A stretch of 64,000 nucleotides of DNA from Isoetes taiwanensis (GCA_021234155.1 JAJEKV010000077.1:2733991-2797990); one strand, 5' to 3'. Shown: positions 22,491 through 33,410, counted from the first letter of the stretch. Notes: generated by a model from the letters alone, not told the origin. Made by a program: numbers and translations.

Positions 22491-23222
22491 CTAGGCTCCT
22501 TTAACCTCAACTCCTTTGTTCTCCCAATCACCAATTCGACTCACATACACACATTTATCCCACTTGAATTGAATGCAATAGTTGCAAAAGCATGACAATG
22601 GTCTATAAGCTACCTTCAAAGAGTTTTCCTTGTCACATGGCGATGATGCGGTGAATCTTTGTTGTTCCCTTCAAGGTATGGCATTCAATTCTTTCGGATC
22701 TGTCAATGTTTGAAGACTCCACCTCCCGGAATAACTGTAACATCAAGTCTTTGTAAGTGCTTTAAGTCTTTGGACTGGCCGAGATTCAACCTTGTCTAAA
22801 AACAACAAAAAAAGGAATAATACCTTTTGATATCATTATCGGATGGATGATTTTGAAAGTACAATTGGAGAAAATTAACAACCTCATGTGCACTGCTGCG
22901 GTTTGCATCCATTGTACTTCATTTGCTCTTGAGTTAGTACCCTCTTTATAAGCGCACCGGCACCATCATGCTCACCTTTGCCATGTGAGCTAGCAAAAAA
23001 TTCCATAGGAGATCCTTACCCTTTCTCCCATAAAATCTACCAAGAAAATGGAATGGTCTTGAAGACTTGAGCTGTGAAGAACGACCATCACTCCAAAATA
23101 CATGTTTCTTATATTCAATTCCAATACTTTGCAACCAATCAGCATGCATTTGTAGACAATGTTGGACAAATTACGTGTCATGTGTTTTGTCATCACTAAT
23201 ATAGAAATGAGTCTCCTTCACA
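22491..23222 (-). pseudogene. Transposase of SDG/SHGKG type, frameshifted
   Basis: Exon 22824-23222 reads, on the minus strand, KETHFYISDDKTHDT, a stop, FVQHCLQMHADWL, HVFWSDGRSSQLKSSRPFHF, WNF, and after a one-base shift FASSHGKGEHDGAGALIKR. It ends at donor AAAAG|GTATTA. After a 124-bp intron (acceptor TTGACAG), exon 22491-22699 gives HTLKGTTKIHRIIAM, a shift, then RPLSCFCNYCIQFKWDKC and a stop at 22491. The block order SDD..HDT.FVQHC, WSDG..SQ.K, SHGKG..DG.G and a Cys cluster is one I know from uncharacterised transposase-like proteins of early land plants. The Asp residues are probably the catalytic triad, by inference. At least three breaks make it inactive as read. Confidence 0.65.
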
Positions 23223-24897
23223 ATACCTTTGAGAGTTTGTTTTCTCTTCTCCTTGGTAGGAGTCCTTGTTCTTCTTGTTCAAGCTCTCTTCCTCTCTCTT
23301 CCTTCTTTCTTCTTCTTTCTTCATCCTCCCCGTAAGTAATATGCACTAGAATTGACACCCGATCGGTATGCCAATGGCGGATTGAGCTTCTGTTGGATCT
23401 TAAATCCGTAATTTTCTGCAAAGTCTATGTGCGAAACAATAGTATCATCGGTATGGTTGCCAAGCATTTCTTGAATTCCTTAGCTTGCCAATGAGCTTTA
23501 TAATTATGTGGAACAAAAGACTTCATAGTCTTTTTGCATGCTCATTAAATTCAAAAGAATTTGCCTACGAGTCTTGTAGGCCAATCTAGTAACCTTTGCG
23601 GGGTTTCTTAGATAGCTTGGCGATATTCTTTCTTTGGACTTCTTCGGCGAGTTCAATGTCAAATGATTAGCTCAACTCCTAAAAGTAATATGCTTGAATT
23701 TGATAGTTAGTACCTTTTCACTTTTTGCTTGTTCCTCTCTTTAGGACATGTTGGCAACCCGCAATACAAAAAATAATGGCGGATGTATCGATTCTTTAAC
23801 TTTCCCAATTCAAGAAAAAGCAGTCTAGACTCTAAGACTCCTTACAGCCACAACCTAATGGTTTTGCAAATGATTTTAATCTTGGCATGAACTCAAAGGG
23901 GCTGAGAATATGTGGATTGATGCGGACTGAAGTCTTTATCGAGCTTGTTGAAAATGATCACACCGGCCGGGTCAGAATTGGTCAATGTCCTGGCGGAATC
24001 CAAGATTTTGCACATCACTCTAATAGGATAATTTTGGAATTCTATCACTGGATTTAGACTCGACAACTCTGTAGAATACACGCAAACCTTAGTGCTTCAA
24101 ATAAAAGCAAGGCACAATGTGATTTAGTTCTGGACTTAGTTATTTCAAGGTAGCGGACTTTGAAATTTTGAGAGAACATAAATCTGCGGGCATGAACACT
24201 CAATCTTTTCCACGTGTTTGAGTGAAGGCTGAGCATTCCTATCAAGCGGGGACACTCACATACAACTGGACAAGATAACTCTGTTGAGAAAAGATGACCA
24301 AGACTATCGACAGAAAAGCAGGGTTTAGATTAGATACTACTTAAAAAAGTAATGTACAAGCAAAAAGGAAACCATACTTACTTCTTTAACCCACACTTTG
24401 TACAAGTACGCATCAAACACACGCGTGCTTATGCCACTCTTCACTCTCATCCTTTTGGCACACCACCATTCTCCAATAATCACTAGTTGATTTAATGGTG
24501 TTCTCCTTGGCCATCTGAGATCGACTGGGCCACAAACTTTGCACTTACATTTACATTCCTTAGAACACCATGAGGATCTGTCCTCATATTATTGATGGCT
24601 TTTGCCTTACAAATTCTAAATGCAAATGGTATTGGACAAGAAGGTCTCCCTTTCTTTTTTAATTTTCTAATGTAGCTTGGCCGGTTTCTCGAAAGCTTCT
24701 TTGGGACATCTTCATATCACGGATGTTCCTTCTTGAAACCAAGATATAGTTGAACCGCACAATGAAAAAATTTAGTTACTTTCTAAACAAAAAAAAGAAA
24801 GAAAGCATTCAAAATGTATGGTCGAAACTATACGTGTCATCTCTAGCGGATGAATAGGATGATCAATTTTTCTCACCTTTATCATTCAAATGCTTCC
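23223..24897 (-). pseudogene. Probable upstream transposase sequence, broken
   Basis: Minus-strand frames include a Glu/Arg-rich segment (23218-23421, ERRRKKEERGRELEQEE) and, around 24400-24730, RNRPSYIRKLKKKGRPSCP and CKVCGPVDLRWPRRTPL. Position between the transposase core and the 162-aa frame suggests it belongs to the same gene. The direct repeat copy 2 lies inside at 23799-24050. Identification is weak. Confidence 0.3.
23799..24050 (+). repeat. Internal direct repeat, copy 2
   Basis: Partner of 20343-20590, about 3.45 kb apart. Confidence 0.65.
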
Positions 24898-25386
24898 TCA
24901 CATGCTTCTTATAAGGTGATACTCGGGTATTTTCATCCCAATACTTCGATTTGTGGCTATTTCTTCAATTTGTGAAGGCATCTTTTCTTCTCTTCCTTCC
25001 AAACATTGACGAGGGGGGCCCGGCAGATTCCGCAAAAATTGTCTTCTAAATGCCATGGCAGCAGTTTTTTCGTGGAATAGATAGAACCCTTGAAATTGCA
25101 GATTGATTGATCCACGGCCCGGAGCAGTCGCCATTTGTAGAGTGCTCTTTCTTGCTTGCAAAATATCAGTTTTCTTTGCATTTTTGGGCTGCATTGTCTC
25201 TGGACATTGGAAATCATGGTATGCATTACAGCCCGGGTTCTTGGGATCCGGTAATTCTCCTTGCAATGGTAAATGTGTATTTTTCTTCAAAAGTCTTTGA
25301 AGAATTCTCCCTTTGTCTAAATCCTCTGAAACATTCCTCACAATGTGATTAAAAGAGTCGATTAGCTCTTTTGGCGGCTCTTGCAA
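24898..25386 (-). CDS. 162-aa frame, unknown, near the right end of the transposon
   Basis: Longest open frame on this strand of the element, starting 507 bases from the right terminal repeat. It contains CNAYHDFQCPE, a Lys-rich part and LRNLPGPPRQCLEGREEK. No domain recognised. It could be an N-terminal exon of the transposase. Overlapping frames on both strands are shorter. Confidence 0.3.
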   Translation of the reverse strand: MQEPPKELIDSFNHIVRNVSEDLDKGRILQRLLKKNTHLPLQGELPDPKNPGCNAYHDFQCPETMQPKNAKKTDILQARKSTLQMATAPGRGSINLQFQGFYLFHEKTAAMAFRRQFLRNLPGPPRQCLEGREEKMPSQIEEIATNRSIGMKIPEYHLIRSM

Positions 25387-25828
25387 CCTTCTATCACCGA
25401 GAAAATGTTTTCTCTTCTTCTCATTTGGTGCAATGTTTCTTTTTCCTTTAGTTTCAATCTCTTTCTGGATTCTCTCTTCCTCTTGGCTTCAAAATCGATA
25501 AATTCTCCTTTTCCCGATCAGCAATGCTCTCGAATTAGAATTGGGATTGGCATTGATTGAGAATTGCAAGTGAATTATCAGCCATGAGAACAGATCAAAG
25601 ATTGAATTGGATTGGAATTGAAGACAGCCAGGAAAATCTCGTTACAGGAATCTTCGAAAGAATGACAACCAAGAATTTCCCTCCAAGAATCCAGCCATCT
25701 AGAAATCCCGCCAAACATGAAAATTCATCTCCCAATTCGCGCGGGATCATCCATGTCATCGATCCCTACCTCCCACGGGATGATGCGTTCTATTTCACGA
25801 GTAATCATCAAACGATGTCGTTGAACGA

Positions 25829-25875
25829 AAAAGCACTTTCGAGGGTAAAGCACCTAAAGCACTTACAAAGACTTT
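25829..25875 (+). repeat. Right subterminal AAGCACTT repeats
   Basis: AAGCACTT units with GCACCTAAAGC between them, as in the left cluster and in the same orientation. Confidence 0.55.
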
Positions 25876-25892
25876 ATGGGGACATTGCTTTT

Positions 25893-25916
25893 GGGTAGCA
25901 TTACCATATTTACACC
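25893..25916 (-). repeat. Right terminal inverted repeat (24 bp)
   Basis: Reverse complement of 16901-16924, ending ATATTTACACC, followed by CATGTG at 25917-25922. Confidence 0.9.
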
Positions 25917-26684
25917 CATGTGTCTAACTACAGATCTGGTTTTATTATGTCATGAATGCGAAAACCATTGTTGGATTGATAACAAATCAAAACAATGTGA
26001 TAAAAAACACTCAAGCCGTTCAACCAGTGGTATAGAGGATGGGATAATTCAACCAGCATAGCAATGCTTCAACCTCCAAAACCAGAACCACAAGCAATCT
26101 ATGGAGAGAGAGGAAAGAACTCAAAGAACTTCACTTGTGCACTTGCTTCCAAAACTTCAGTACTAGAATCGTGCTTTGAAGGTCATAAAGACAAAAGGCC
26201 TTCCAGAGTTCATAAATCTATTTTCTTTCCCAAGAAACAACCCCTCGCCATTAGATTTCAGTTCGTGCACTCCCCCATGTTGCTCACATCTATCTGTATA
26301 GCAGCAAAATTTTGAAGACATGTTTTGGAGATAAAGATCTACAACCTTAAGCCTATAATATCATGCTTGATTCCATATCTTACATGCATCACGAATGCAT
26401 TGTACACATTGATCCAGAAAGCTAACTTCTCGTTTTGTTTCATTTTAGCTGGATCAAGCCGTTCAAGCTGCTCTACCATTGACCTGCAACATTTGGAAGA
26501 AGATGAAAATCTTCTTGCTAATCTTCTTCTTGAGAACAAGAACATCGAATAAGCATAGGATGAATTGAAGCAAACACGAAGTTCAAAGAACACGGTTTGC
26601 ATATGTTAATCGATCTTTGTCCACTTTCATTATCCATGGCACTTCAATCTCAACTGTTGAAAGCGATATGTCTTGCGGGATGAC

Positions 26685-27342
26685 ACCTTTGTGTACATTG
26701 ACTCGTCTCAATCGGCTCAAAGAATACAATGGATAGTGGATACGATGGATGCTGGTTAGCCCGGTTTTACTGTACAAGGGCCCGACAACAGGGGCCAAGC
26801 CGGTTCTGTGTTCTTAGGAAGTTTGGAGCAGGTTTTGGTATATTCTAGGCATACGTTGGCATATACTAGAAATATACCAGAAACCCACATGAGCAAGGGA
26901 TTGCCCCTCTAGGGGAAACCCAAAAAGGGCGTATGACTTTGCATACATGTGCTTACTATATATTTGTATGTATAAAACGTATCTCTTGTCTATAATAGCA
27001 TGACTTGCGAGTTCTAAATTCTAGGTTGATCCCTCCCATGCCTACAATAGTTATATGCCCCACTAATTTTGTGCCCCTTCAATTTAATAAGTCTATCTTC
27101 ACATTCTTTATTATGTAGGGCCTACACATTGTGCCATAGAGAAACAAAGCAACTTCTTAACATGGACCATTTGCAATTTTCTTAAATGCATGTAATGTTG
27201 CGAGTTGTCAAGTGGTAAATTTAGCTTTCTGGCAATTTATTCCATTCTATATTCACTTGAAAGCAATCGTGTATAAATTGCAAAGCAAATGTATGTACAT
27301 ATATATTACCAAAGAAAGAAGATTAAATACTTATTTCCTCCA
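26685..27342. other. Non-coding stretch between DUF547 and copia, L1
   Basis: No gene seen. Conserved in S2 and L3; deleted from unit 0 at 26979. Confidence 0.45.
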
Positions 27343-27850
27343 AAGAGCCTCACCACTGCAAACTTTAACTCGAAAACAAGTTTGTTGTAAAGTCCCTGAT
27401 TCTAAAACAAATACCCCCAATCTTGATACTGATGGAAAGCTTTCGAAGAATTCTTTCCAACGGTGTAAGAACACATGAAACAAATTTCTGGATCAAAAGT
27501 TACAGCAAAAATCGTGCCGCTTCACCACTGCAAACCCTAACCCGAAAATAAATCTGTTTTACACTCCCTGATTCTAAAATCAAAGCACCCTAATCTTGAT
27601 ACTGATGGAAAGCTCTCGAAGGAAGATTTCCAGGACGCGAGAATCACATGAAACCGAGTCTTGGATCAAAAGTTATCAAAGAAAGGGATGCTGGAAACTG
27701 GCAATCCCTGGCAAGCCCTAAACTCCGAGCTAAAAAAGTCGTTAAACCTCCCTGTTCCTGACAAAAGTGGTGTGGATAGGAACCTCTTTGAATAAGCTTT
27801 CAAATGACACCAAGATTGTGCCAATCCGACTGCGAATGTAGGAGATATAA
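27343..27850 (+). repeat. Imperfect tandem repeat (unit about 165-175 bp), L1
   Basis: Two clear copies start CACCACTGCAAAC (about 27350 and 27525). Both contain CCTGATTCTAAAA, AATCTTGATACTGATGGAAA and GGATCAAAAGTTA. A third, more diverged copy (CCCTAAACTCCGAGC, CCTGTTCCTGA) follows to 27850. It lies directly upstream of copia RT sequence in L1, S2 and L3 and may be part of that element or its target. Confidence 0.6.
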
Positions 27851-27862
27851 TTATTTTAGAAA

Positions 27863-30790
27863 AAATGGTGCGAATCGCCTACTTGCTTGGAGGAAAGCCA
27901 TGGAAGAAGAGATGAATGTTTTTCAAAGAACAACAAAATTAAGGGAAGAACATAGTAGATAATAAGTGTATATTTAAGCTCAAACCTGAATCGAATGAAA
28001 ATGGGCAAAAATATATAGTTAGATTGGCAGCAAAATGTTATCACAGGAGAGGGGACTAGATTATGATGAAACATTCTCCAATAGTCAAATTGTCATGTAT
28101 CAGGATGCTATGCATTTGCTAATGCTAAAGATCTCGAAATACATCACATGGATGTAAGCATTTACGTTCTCTGATGCAAAATTAGATGAAGAATTTTTTA
28201 TGAAACAAGCACAAGAGTTTGAAGTTGGAAATAATCTAGTGTGGAAGCTAAACAACACATTGTTCGTGTTGAAACAGGCCCCTTGCCAATGGTATATTTG
28301 CATGGATAAATATCTCAGCGAAAAGAATTTCTCAAAACTACAAATAGATGGCATTATATGTATTGCAAAACAAGGAGTTAGTTATTGCACCCCTCTCCCC
28401 CACACTCTTTGGCCTATACATTGATCAGTTGGAAGATTGGCTCTCTGAGCATGGAGGCGCGGGCGCACATCTCATGCATCACACAATCCGGCAACACATA
28501 TATGCTGATGATGTCAACCTCATGGCCTATACTCCAGAGGACATGCAGTGTCACCTGGATGCTCTTGACACTTTTTGCCAATTCACTGGCATGCGAGTTA
28601 ACTTGGCCAAGACTAGGGTGCTGCTAGTTGCATCGTCCCCGAGCGCCCAAGGCCTCCCACCTTCACTTACCGGGGGCAAGAGGTAGAGGTGGCTCCGGAG
28701 CCTACAAGTACTTGGGGATTGAGTTCTCAACTACCACCCATTGGGATGCGGCTATCGGGGTTGCGGGTCTTGGTCCGGGTTGGAAAGCACTATATGCCAT
28801 GCGTAAACAACGACCATAAAGGCGAGTTTGCGCTGGGGCCACCAATCACATTTGTTTGGGCCTTGGTTGAGCCGGTCCTTTTGTATGGGGCAGAAGTGTG
28901 GGGGTCGGTGATATCCCTCAACACGGAATGACCTCGGCGGTCTGAAGGCCTTCTTGGCACGGGCCCAGGGGTGAAGTCCACCCGAGTTCGTACCGGATCC
29001 TACTCCCGAGGTGAGGGCTTTCTACCTTGGGCGCCATATCGTTTACTTCCAAAAGGTGGTCGCTATGGCTGATACACGCTTGCCCCCATCTTGCTTTGGC
29101 CACGGCGATGGGTCCCCAACGCTGAAATCCCTTTGGAAAGACAAGCAAGCTCGGTGGTTCTCCGCGGGGGCGTCTGGGAGCAAGCAGGCAATCGTCGTGG
29201 GACAAAGAAAGATCGCGAGGCACTTAAAGCGTACACGGATGCTACTTTCCTTCGCAAGCTCACGGGATGAGAGGCTCGGCCTTACGTTAAGGCGGCACAC
29301 TATCAGCAGACAAGTCAATCCTAGGCTCACAAGAGGCCCACACCCGATACTTGTACACCCGGTGCCCATGAAGAAGCGGACTTATAGCCTCCATTCTTGC
29401 GGGTGCACATAAGCCTCGCATTGAAGCGAGGCGTTGGGCTCCGGGAAGCACGAGAAAAGGCTTTGCCGGTGTTGCCACCGGTAGCGATTGAGGATGAATG
29501 TCATACCCTCGGATCTGCCCGGCATTTGCCCATATCCGAGAGAGGTATGTTCGACTACTAGTGCCTGGCCAGCCATTGCATCAGTTATTGACTACGGCGT
29601 CAGTGGGTTTGTTGGGGTCATACCTCCAGGAGGTTATGGATGCACGGACTCGTTTGTGTCTACACTGAGGCGGTCTTGAGGCGTCCTATGCAATTGTCTG
29701 ATCTGCCCGGCATGCTTATTCTTTGCTAAGGTTTTTCCCTCGAAAACCGCGCCGGTGGGGGTTTTTAATCCGTCGTTAATGTCGCTTGCTTCTGCTCTTT
29801 TTGTTTGGGTCCCATAGGCCAGTTGGTCTCCGTGGACGCTAAAAACCTATTCTATTCTATTCTATTATTGCCTTATATGTTGATAATTGCATCATGATTG
29901 CTAATGCCTTGACATGTTTGGATAAGTGCAAGGCAGTGCTCAAAGAAAAGTTAAACTCAAAAGATTTTTAGAAATCGAAGTGCATAGAGATCGAGAAACA
30001 AGAAACTGACACTCAACCAAAAGTCAAATATTCGAGATATGGCAAAAGCTTTGGATTGGAATTTTGTAAGGCAGTAGATACTCCTCTAGTCCCTAATCGT
30101 AAGATTTCAGAAGAAATATGTCCCGACATAACAAAAGATGTTGAAGAAATGGAAGGGGCACTTTATAGAGAACTAATAGAATGCCTATATATGTATCTAA
30201 CTGCACCAGACCTAATATTGCATTCTCAATAGGTCTGCTAAATAGATACTCGAATAATCCAGGGAAAATGCAATAGACAATTGCAAAAAGAGTCTTGAAA
30301 ATTTTGAAAGAAACTAAAGATCAAGGCATTTGCTATTCTAGTGAAGATTTGACTCTCATAGGCTATTGTGATGCAGGCTGGGCATCAGACTTAGACTATA
30401 GAAAATCCACTTCAGGATTTTCAATTCACCTTGGAGGTGCATCAATTGCATGGAAATTTAAAAAGCAATCCAATATTGCAATGTCATCAGCTGAAGCTGA
30501 ATATACTGCAGATACTCTTGTTGTTAAGGAAATTATATGGACCAGAAGGTCGTTAGATGAACTTGGTATTGTTCAAACAGATCCTACTATTTTTCTAAGT
30601 GATAGTCAGAGTTGTATAGCCATTACTAAGAATTCAGTTTTGCCCCAAAGGACCAAACACATTGAGCTTCACATACATTCCATAAGAAAAATGGTTAGCA
30701 AGAAATATATTACAGTCATATAAGTTGGTGCACAGGATCAAGTTACATATATCTTCACAAAAGCATTGCCTAAGATGAAGTTTAATAAGT
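27863..30790 (+). mobile_element. Ty1/copia RT and RNase H remnant, split by a LINE, L1
   Basis: Plus-strand frames give AWRKAMEEEM, then RLAAKCYHRRGLDYDETFSP, KQAQEFEVGNNLVWKLNN and KQAPCQW (RT palm). After the LINE (28390-29864) comes LYVDNCIMI, where the catalytic YVDD has become YVDN. RNase H follows: GYCDAGWASDLDYRKSTSGF, SSAEAEYTA, FLSDSQSCIAITKN and RTKHIELHIH (30295-30723, one open frame). Gag, protease and integrase are missing here and stops and shifts are frequent, so it is a dead fragment. Confidence 0.88.
28390..29864 (+). mobile_element. 5'-truncated LINE (non-LTR retrotransposon)
   Basis: Starts inside reverse transcriptase with PLSPTLFGLYIDQLEDWL, followed by HIYADDVNLMAYTPED (catalytic YADD) and FCQFTGMRVNLAKTRVLL. 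Broken frames continue to a C-terminal region with CRCCHR and DECHTL, resembling the Cys/His motif of plant LINEs. The 3' end is a TATTC/TTCTA pentamer tract (29848-29864), not poly(A), preceded by a GC-rich stem-like part (TTTTTCCCTCGAAAACC, then GGGGGTTTTTAATCC). More GC-rich than its surroundings. No clear target duplication. S2 and L3 have the uninterrupted copia sequence at this site. Confidence 0.85.
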
Positions 30791-31151
30791 TCAAACATTT
30801 ACTTGGAGTTACATGACAAAACGTGTCACATGACTCTTGTGAAATATATATGAATATAAAATGCAAGGTTATATGCAGCAAGGAAATTTTTTGATATAGG
30901 TGCTTCATTTACAGTCAAAATTTTATTAAGTTGAGTTTTACAGCGATCTTGCACATGCATGCAACATAGAGTTCAGAGACAACATGATGCATGCAATATA
31001 TAATTCAGAGGGGACATGATGCAAAAGATTATTCAGGTCAATGATGTTGAATATATTATGCACAAAAGGTTAAGAAAAGTGATTTGTATTCAACGCAAAA
31101 GGTAAGATGGGTGATTTGCCTAAGTTAAACTACTTAACACAAAAATGATAT

Positions 31152-31440
31152 GAAGAGGGAATGTTGTAATGTGTCAGATCACATTATCTGTATTGTATTG
31201 TTTGTGTCAGGAAAATTGCAATGGTACCTAGAACATCATCTCTTAATATGATGTCATTATGCTCAATGATACCTAAATTGTTATAAGATACTAGAAAGAT
31301 GAATATTGCTTCTTAAAAGCATTGTGCTAGGCAAATTGTTTTGAGCTAAACAAATATTTGAAATCTCGGTGAAGGCTGAACCGTCGGATTCTTCCTTTCT
31401 AGCTCCATCACCGTCGGACTAGCAGTGTCAAATCGTCTAT
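31152..31440 (+). mobile_element. Copia polypurine tract and LTR start (S2)
   Basis: GAAGAGGGA then TGTTGTAATG from 31162. Cut by the S-unit deletion at about 31440. Confidence 0.45.
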
Positions 31441-32289
31441 TACCAGCACCAGTTGATAAAAATGAATAGAATGCATCAAATGTTGGGGGTTCTTGGGTTT
31501 GATATAATCCATATGATCTGCAGATTTGTTGTGATTTTGACTGTGGTACGTGATCTAATCCATTCTACCATTTAGGGTTAGCAAATGTGTTATCTTACTT
31601 TAGTTCCAGGATGGGCTACTCTTTCTTGTGTATAGTGGATATATCTAATGAACAGCTTATTGACCGAAATTTGCTTTGCTATAAGATAAGCAATTTCATG
31701 TTTTTCTTTAATTTCAAGTTTTGGCCATTCAAATTAGCAACTATTGGTTTTAAATTGTTTGTTCCTCACATATCCTATTTGTTCAAGTATTTTTCCTTTC
31801 TTACTTTCTTATTTAAGATAACATTCAACAAATGGCTTCGAAGTTGAATACAAAGAAATTGGACATTGTGTAAATGTTTCTTTTGAGTTGTCGTTTCTTG
31901 ATATTAAGATTATAACAAGCAGGGGGTAGAGAGATCAGGGGGTAGAGAGATCACCCTGCAACTACAACCACCTTTTCAAGAAAAAGAAATCATTCGAAAC
32001 ATTCACCTATTTATTTTTCTCTATTTTTTGAAGTTGTACACTCCTTACAACTCACAACAGAGAGATCACCTTGTACAAGTGCAACCACCACCTTTACAAG
32101 AAATCATTTGGAACATTCTCATATTTATTAATTAGCTATTTTTGAAGTTCTACATTCCTTATAAAGTAGTCTAGAGAGTAGTTTGTAAATTCCTATACAA
32201 AGTAACCAAATGTGGTTTGAACTAGTTATTGTAATACGAGATGTGCTATATGGATTTGTCAGCATTTATATAAGCCAATCCTTGCTCCA
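31441..32289. other. Non-coding stretch, S2
   Basis: Matches L1 12030-12880. The 86-aa frame at 31587-31847 is hydrophobic and recurs in L3 but matches nothing I know; probably chance. Confidence 0.4.
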
Positions 32290-33410
32290 TGCTATATGGG
32301 CTTCATGATAAATTTCAGATTGCTTACATCTGTATGGCCAAGTCTCTCATGCCAAGTTTTAAAGTAGGAAGTACAACAACATTTATTAAATTTGATCCAT
32401 CAATGTGAAAACCAAATGTCGTTTAGCCATTTCGTATGTGAGAATCACCCTACAATAAAGCTTTTCAAAATGTACTTGATAACCAAGATCTATTAACTGA
32501 GTGACTGAAATGAGATTCCTAATTAGATTTCGTACATAGTACATTATCAAGAACCATTGGTTTCCCTTTCAAGTCCGATAACTCCAACAAGCCAGCTCAA
32601 CCTTCTGCAAATTTCCATCACCCATTGCACATAACATGAGTTTCTATAGACCTTACCCTTAAGCTTAGACGGCGACTTCTATAAGCTCCACTCTCTAAGC
32701 ACATATAGATCACCATCATCACTTACTTTGTATTCAAAAAATACTGACATCAATTTAAAATTCTTACTTTAGCATCTTTATCTTGTGCTTCATCTAACTC
32801 TTCTTCTTCTGTGGCTGCAAATTGATTGCTATAGACCTGCCCCTACCTCTGTCGCATTCCTCTTCTGTAATAGGTGCTCCAGCAACCTCCGTATTTGCAA
32901 TAATATTATAAGTTTTTCAAAGAAATCTTTGATGTCATCCTTATCATGATACTTCAAATCTCTCCTTGTCCAAGACGTCCAGCTAAAGAAGATTAAATGT
33001 GATACGTTTTTAACATATAGTTCCACATTTCCCATGGAGACATCCCTCTTATTCTAAGCAAAATGCTGGATCATTTTGCTTTTTATCATAGCTTTTGCTT
33101 CAAGTATTTTCCCTTTAGCTGCAATATTTATTGCCGCACTAGATCCTCCACCACTTCCATGATGCTGCATCTTTTTACGGGCTTGCACCAGTCCATGATG
33201 CTGCTGCTATTGCATAAGTTTTTTCTCGGCTAATTATTTGGACTTCTCTGGAGTTTGCTCTTTGTTTGTAACAAATTCCCATAGCCCTTCAATCTTTAGC
33301 ACCTCTTCATCCTTTCCCTACGATACTTGGAATCCAGCTCCTCTCCTGAATACATCAATTGCATGCAATAAGGAAGCTCCAAGTCTGTTGGCCATGTTGA
33401 TCCAGCTCTG
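32290..33410 (-). mobile_element. Ty1/copia gag to gag-pre-integrase remnant, S2
   Basis: Same fragment as 12890-14018, with LKIEGLWEFVTNKEQTPEKSK in a minus-strand frame and the same pre-integrase motif near 32315-32360. The primer-binding-site-like sequence is at about 33392-33407. Confidence 0.62.

Larger units (their letters stand above)
16901..25916. mobile_element. 9.0 kb TIR DNA transposon
   Basis: The ends are perfect 24-bp inverted repeats: 16901-16924, starting GGTGTAAATATGG, and its reverse complement at 25893-25916. They are flanked by CATGTG on both sides, and four other copies of the locus have the empty site. Inside are a minus-strand transposase remnant (about 22491-23222), minus-strand upstream frames to 25386, a plus-strand HAD phosphatase remnant (about 19285-19960) with upstream lysine-rich frames, and AAGCACTT repeats near both ends. 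The superfamily is uncertain. The 6-bp duplication and the SDG/SHGKG transposase do not suit hAT, CACTA, Mutator or Tc1; IS3EU- or Dada-like groups come to mind, from memory only. Confidence 0.85.
16716..26680 (-). pseudogene. DUF547 gene fragment split by a transposon, L1
   Basis: Same three exons as in unit 0: exon c 16716-16779 (ACLAYGISRSHLKRVSLLQKA across its length), exon b 26384-26483 (SMVEQLERLDP, FWINVYNAFVMH) and exon a from about 26577 upwards. The 9.0 kb TIR transposon at 16901-25916 lies in the intron between exons b and c. The donor of exon a has CTGAAG changed to ACGAAG at 26576, the kind of CTG change seen elsewhere. Exon c starts at acceptor GGGGCAG, in phase with exon b. Confidence 0.72.
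2939..30968. repeat. Tandem-array unit L1 (long)
   Basis: First full long unit. Without the 9.0 kb transposon and the 1.5 kb LINE it is about 17.5 kb, close to L3 (16.9 kb). By eye most aligned lines of L1 and L3 differ at only a few positions, outside the patches described elsewhere. It carries, in order, a copia 3' end, CPL4(-), exon-like pieces, DUF1664(+), copia gag(-), ARP(+), Helitron(-), DUF547(-) split by a transposon, and copia RT/RNase H(+) split by a LINE. Confidence 0.85.

Noticed and set aside
28918-29369. Long minus-strand frames across the LINE
   Set aside because: Shadows of the GC-rich plus-strand LINE C terminus, which has the recognisable order of domains.
31587-31847. 86-aa hydrophobic frame recurring in L units and S2
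   Set aside because: AT-rich sequence gives Phe/Leu/Ile-rich chance frames; no start context or homologue.
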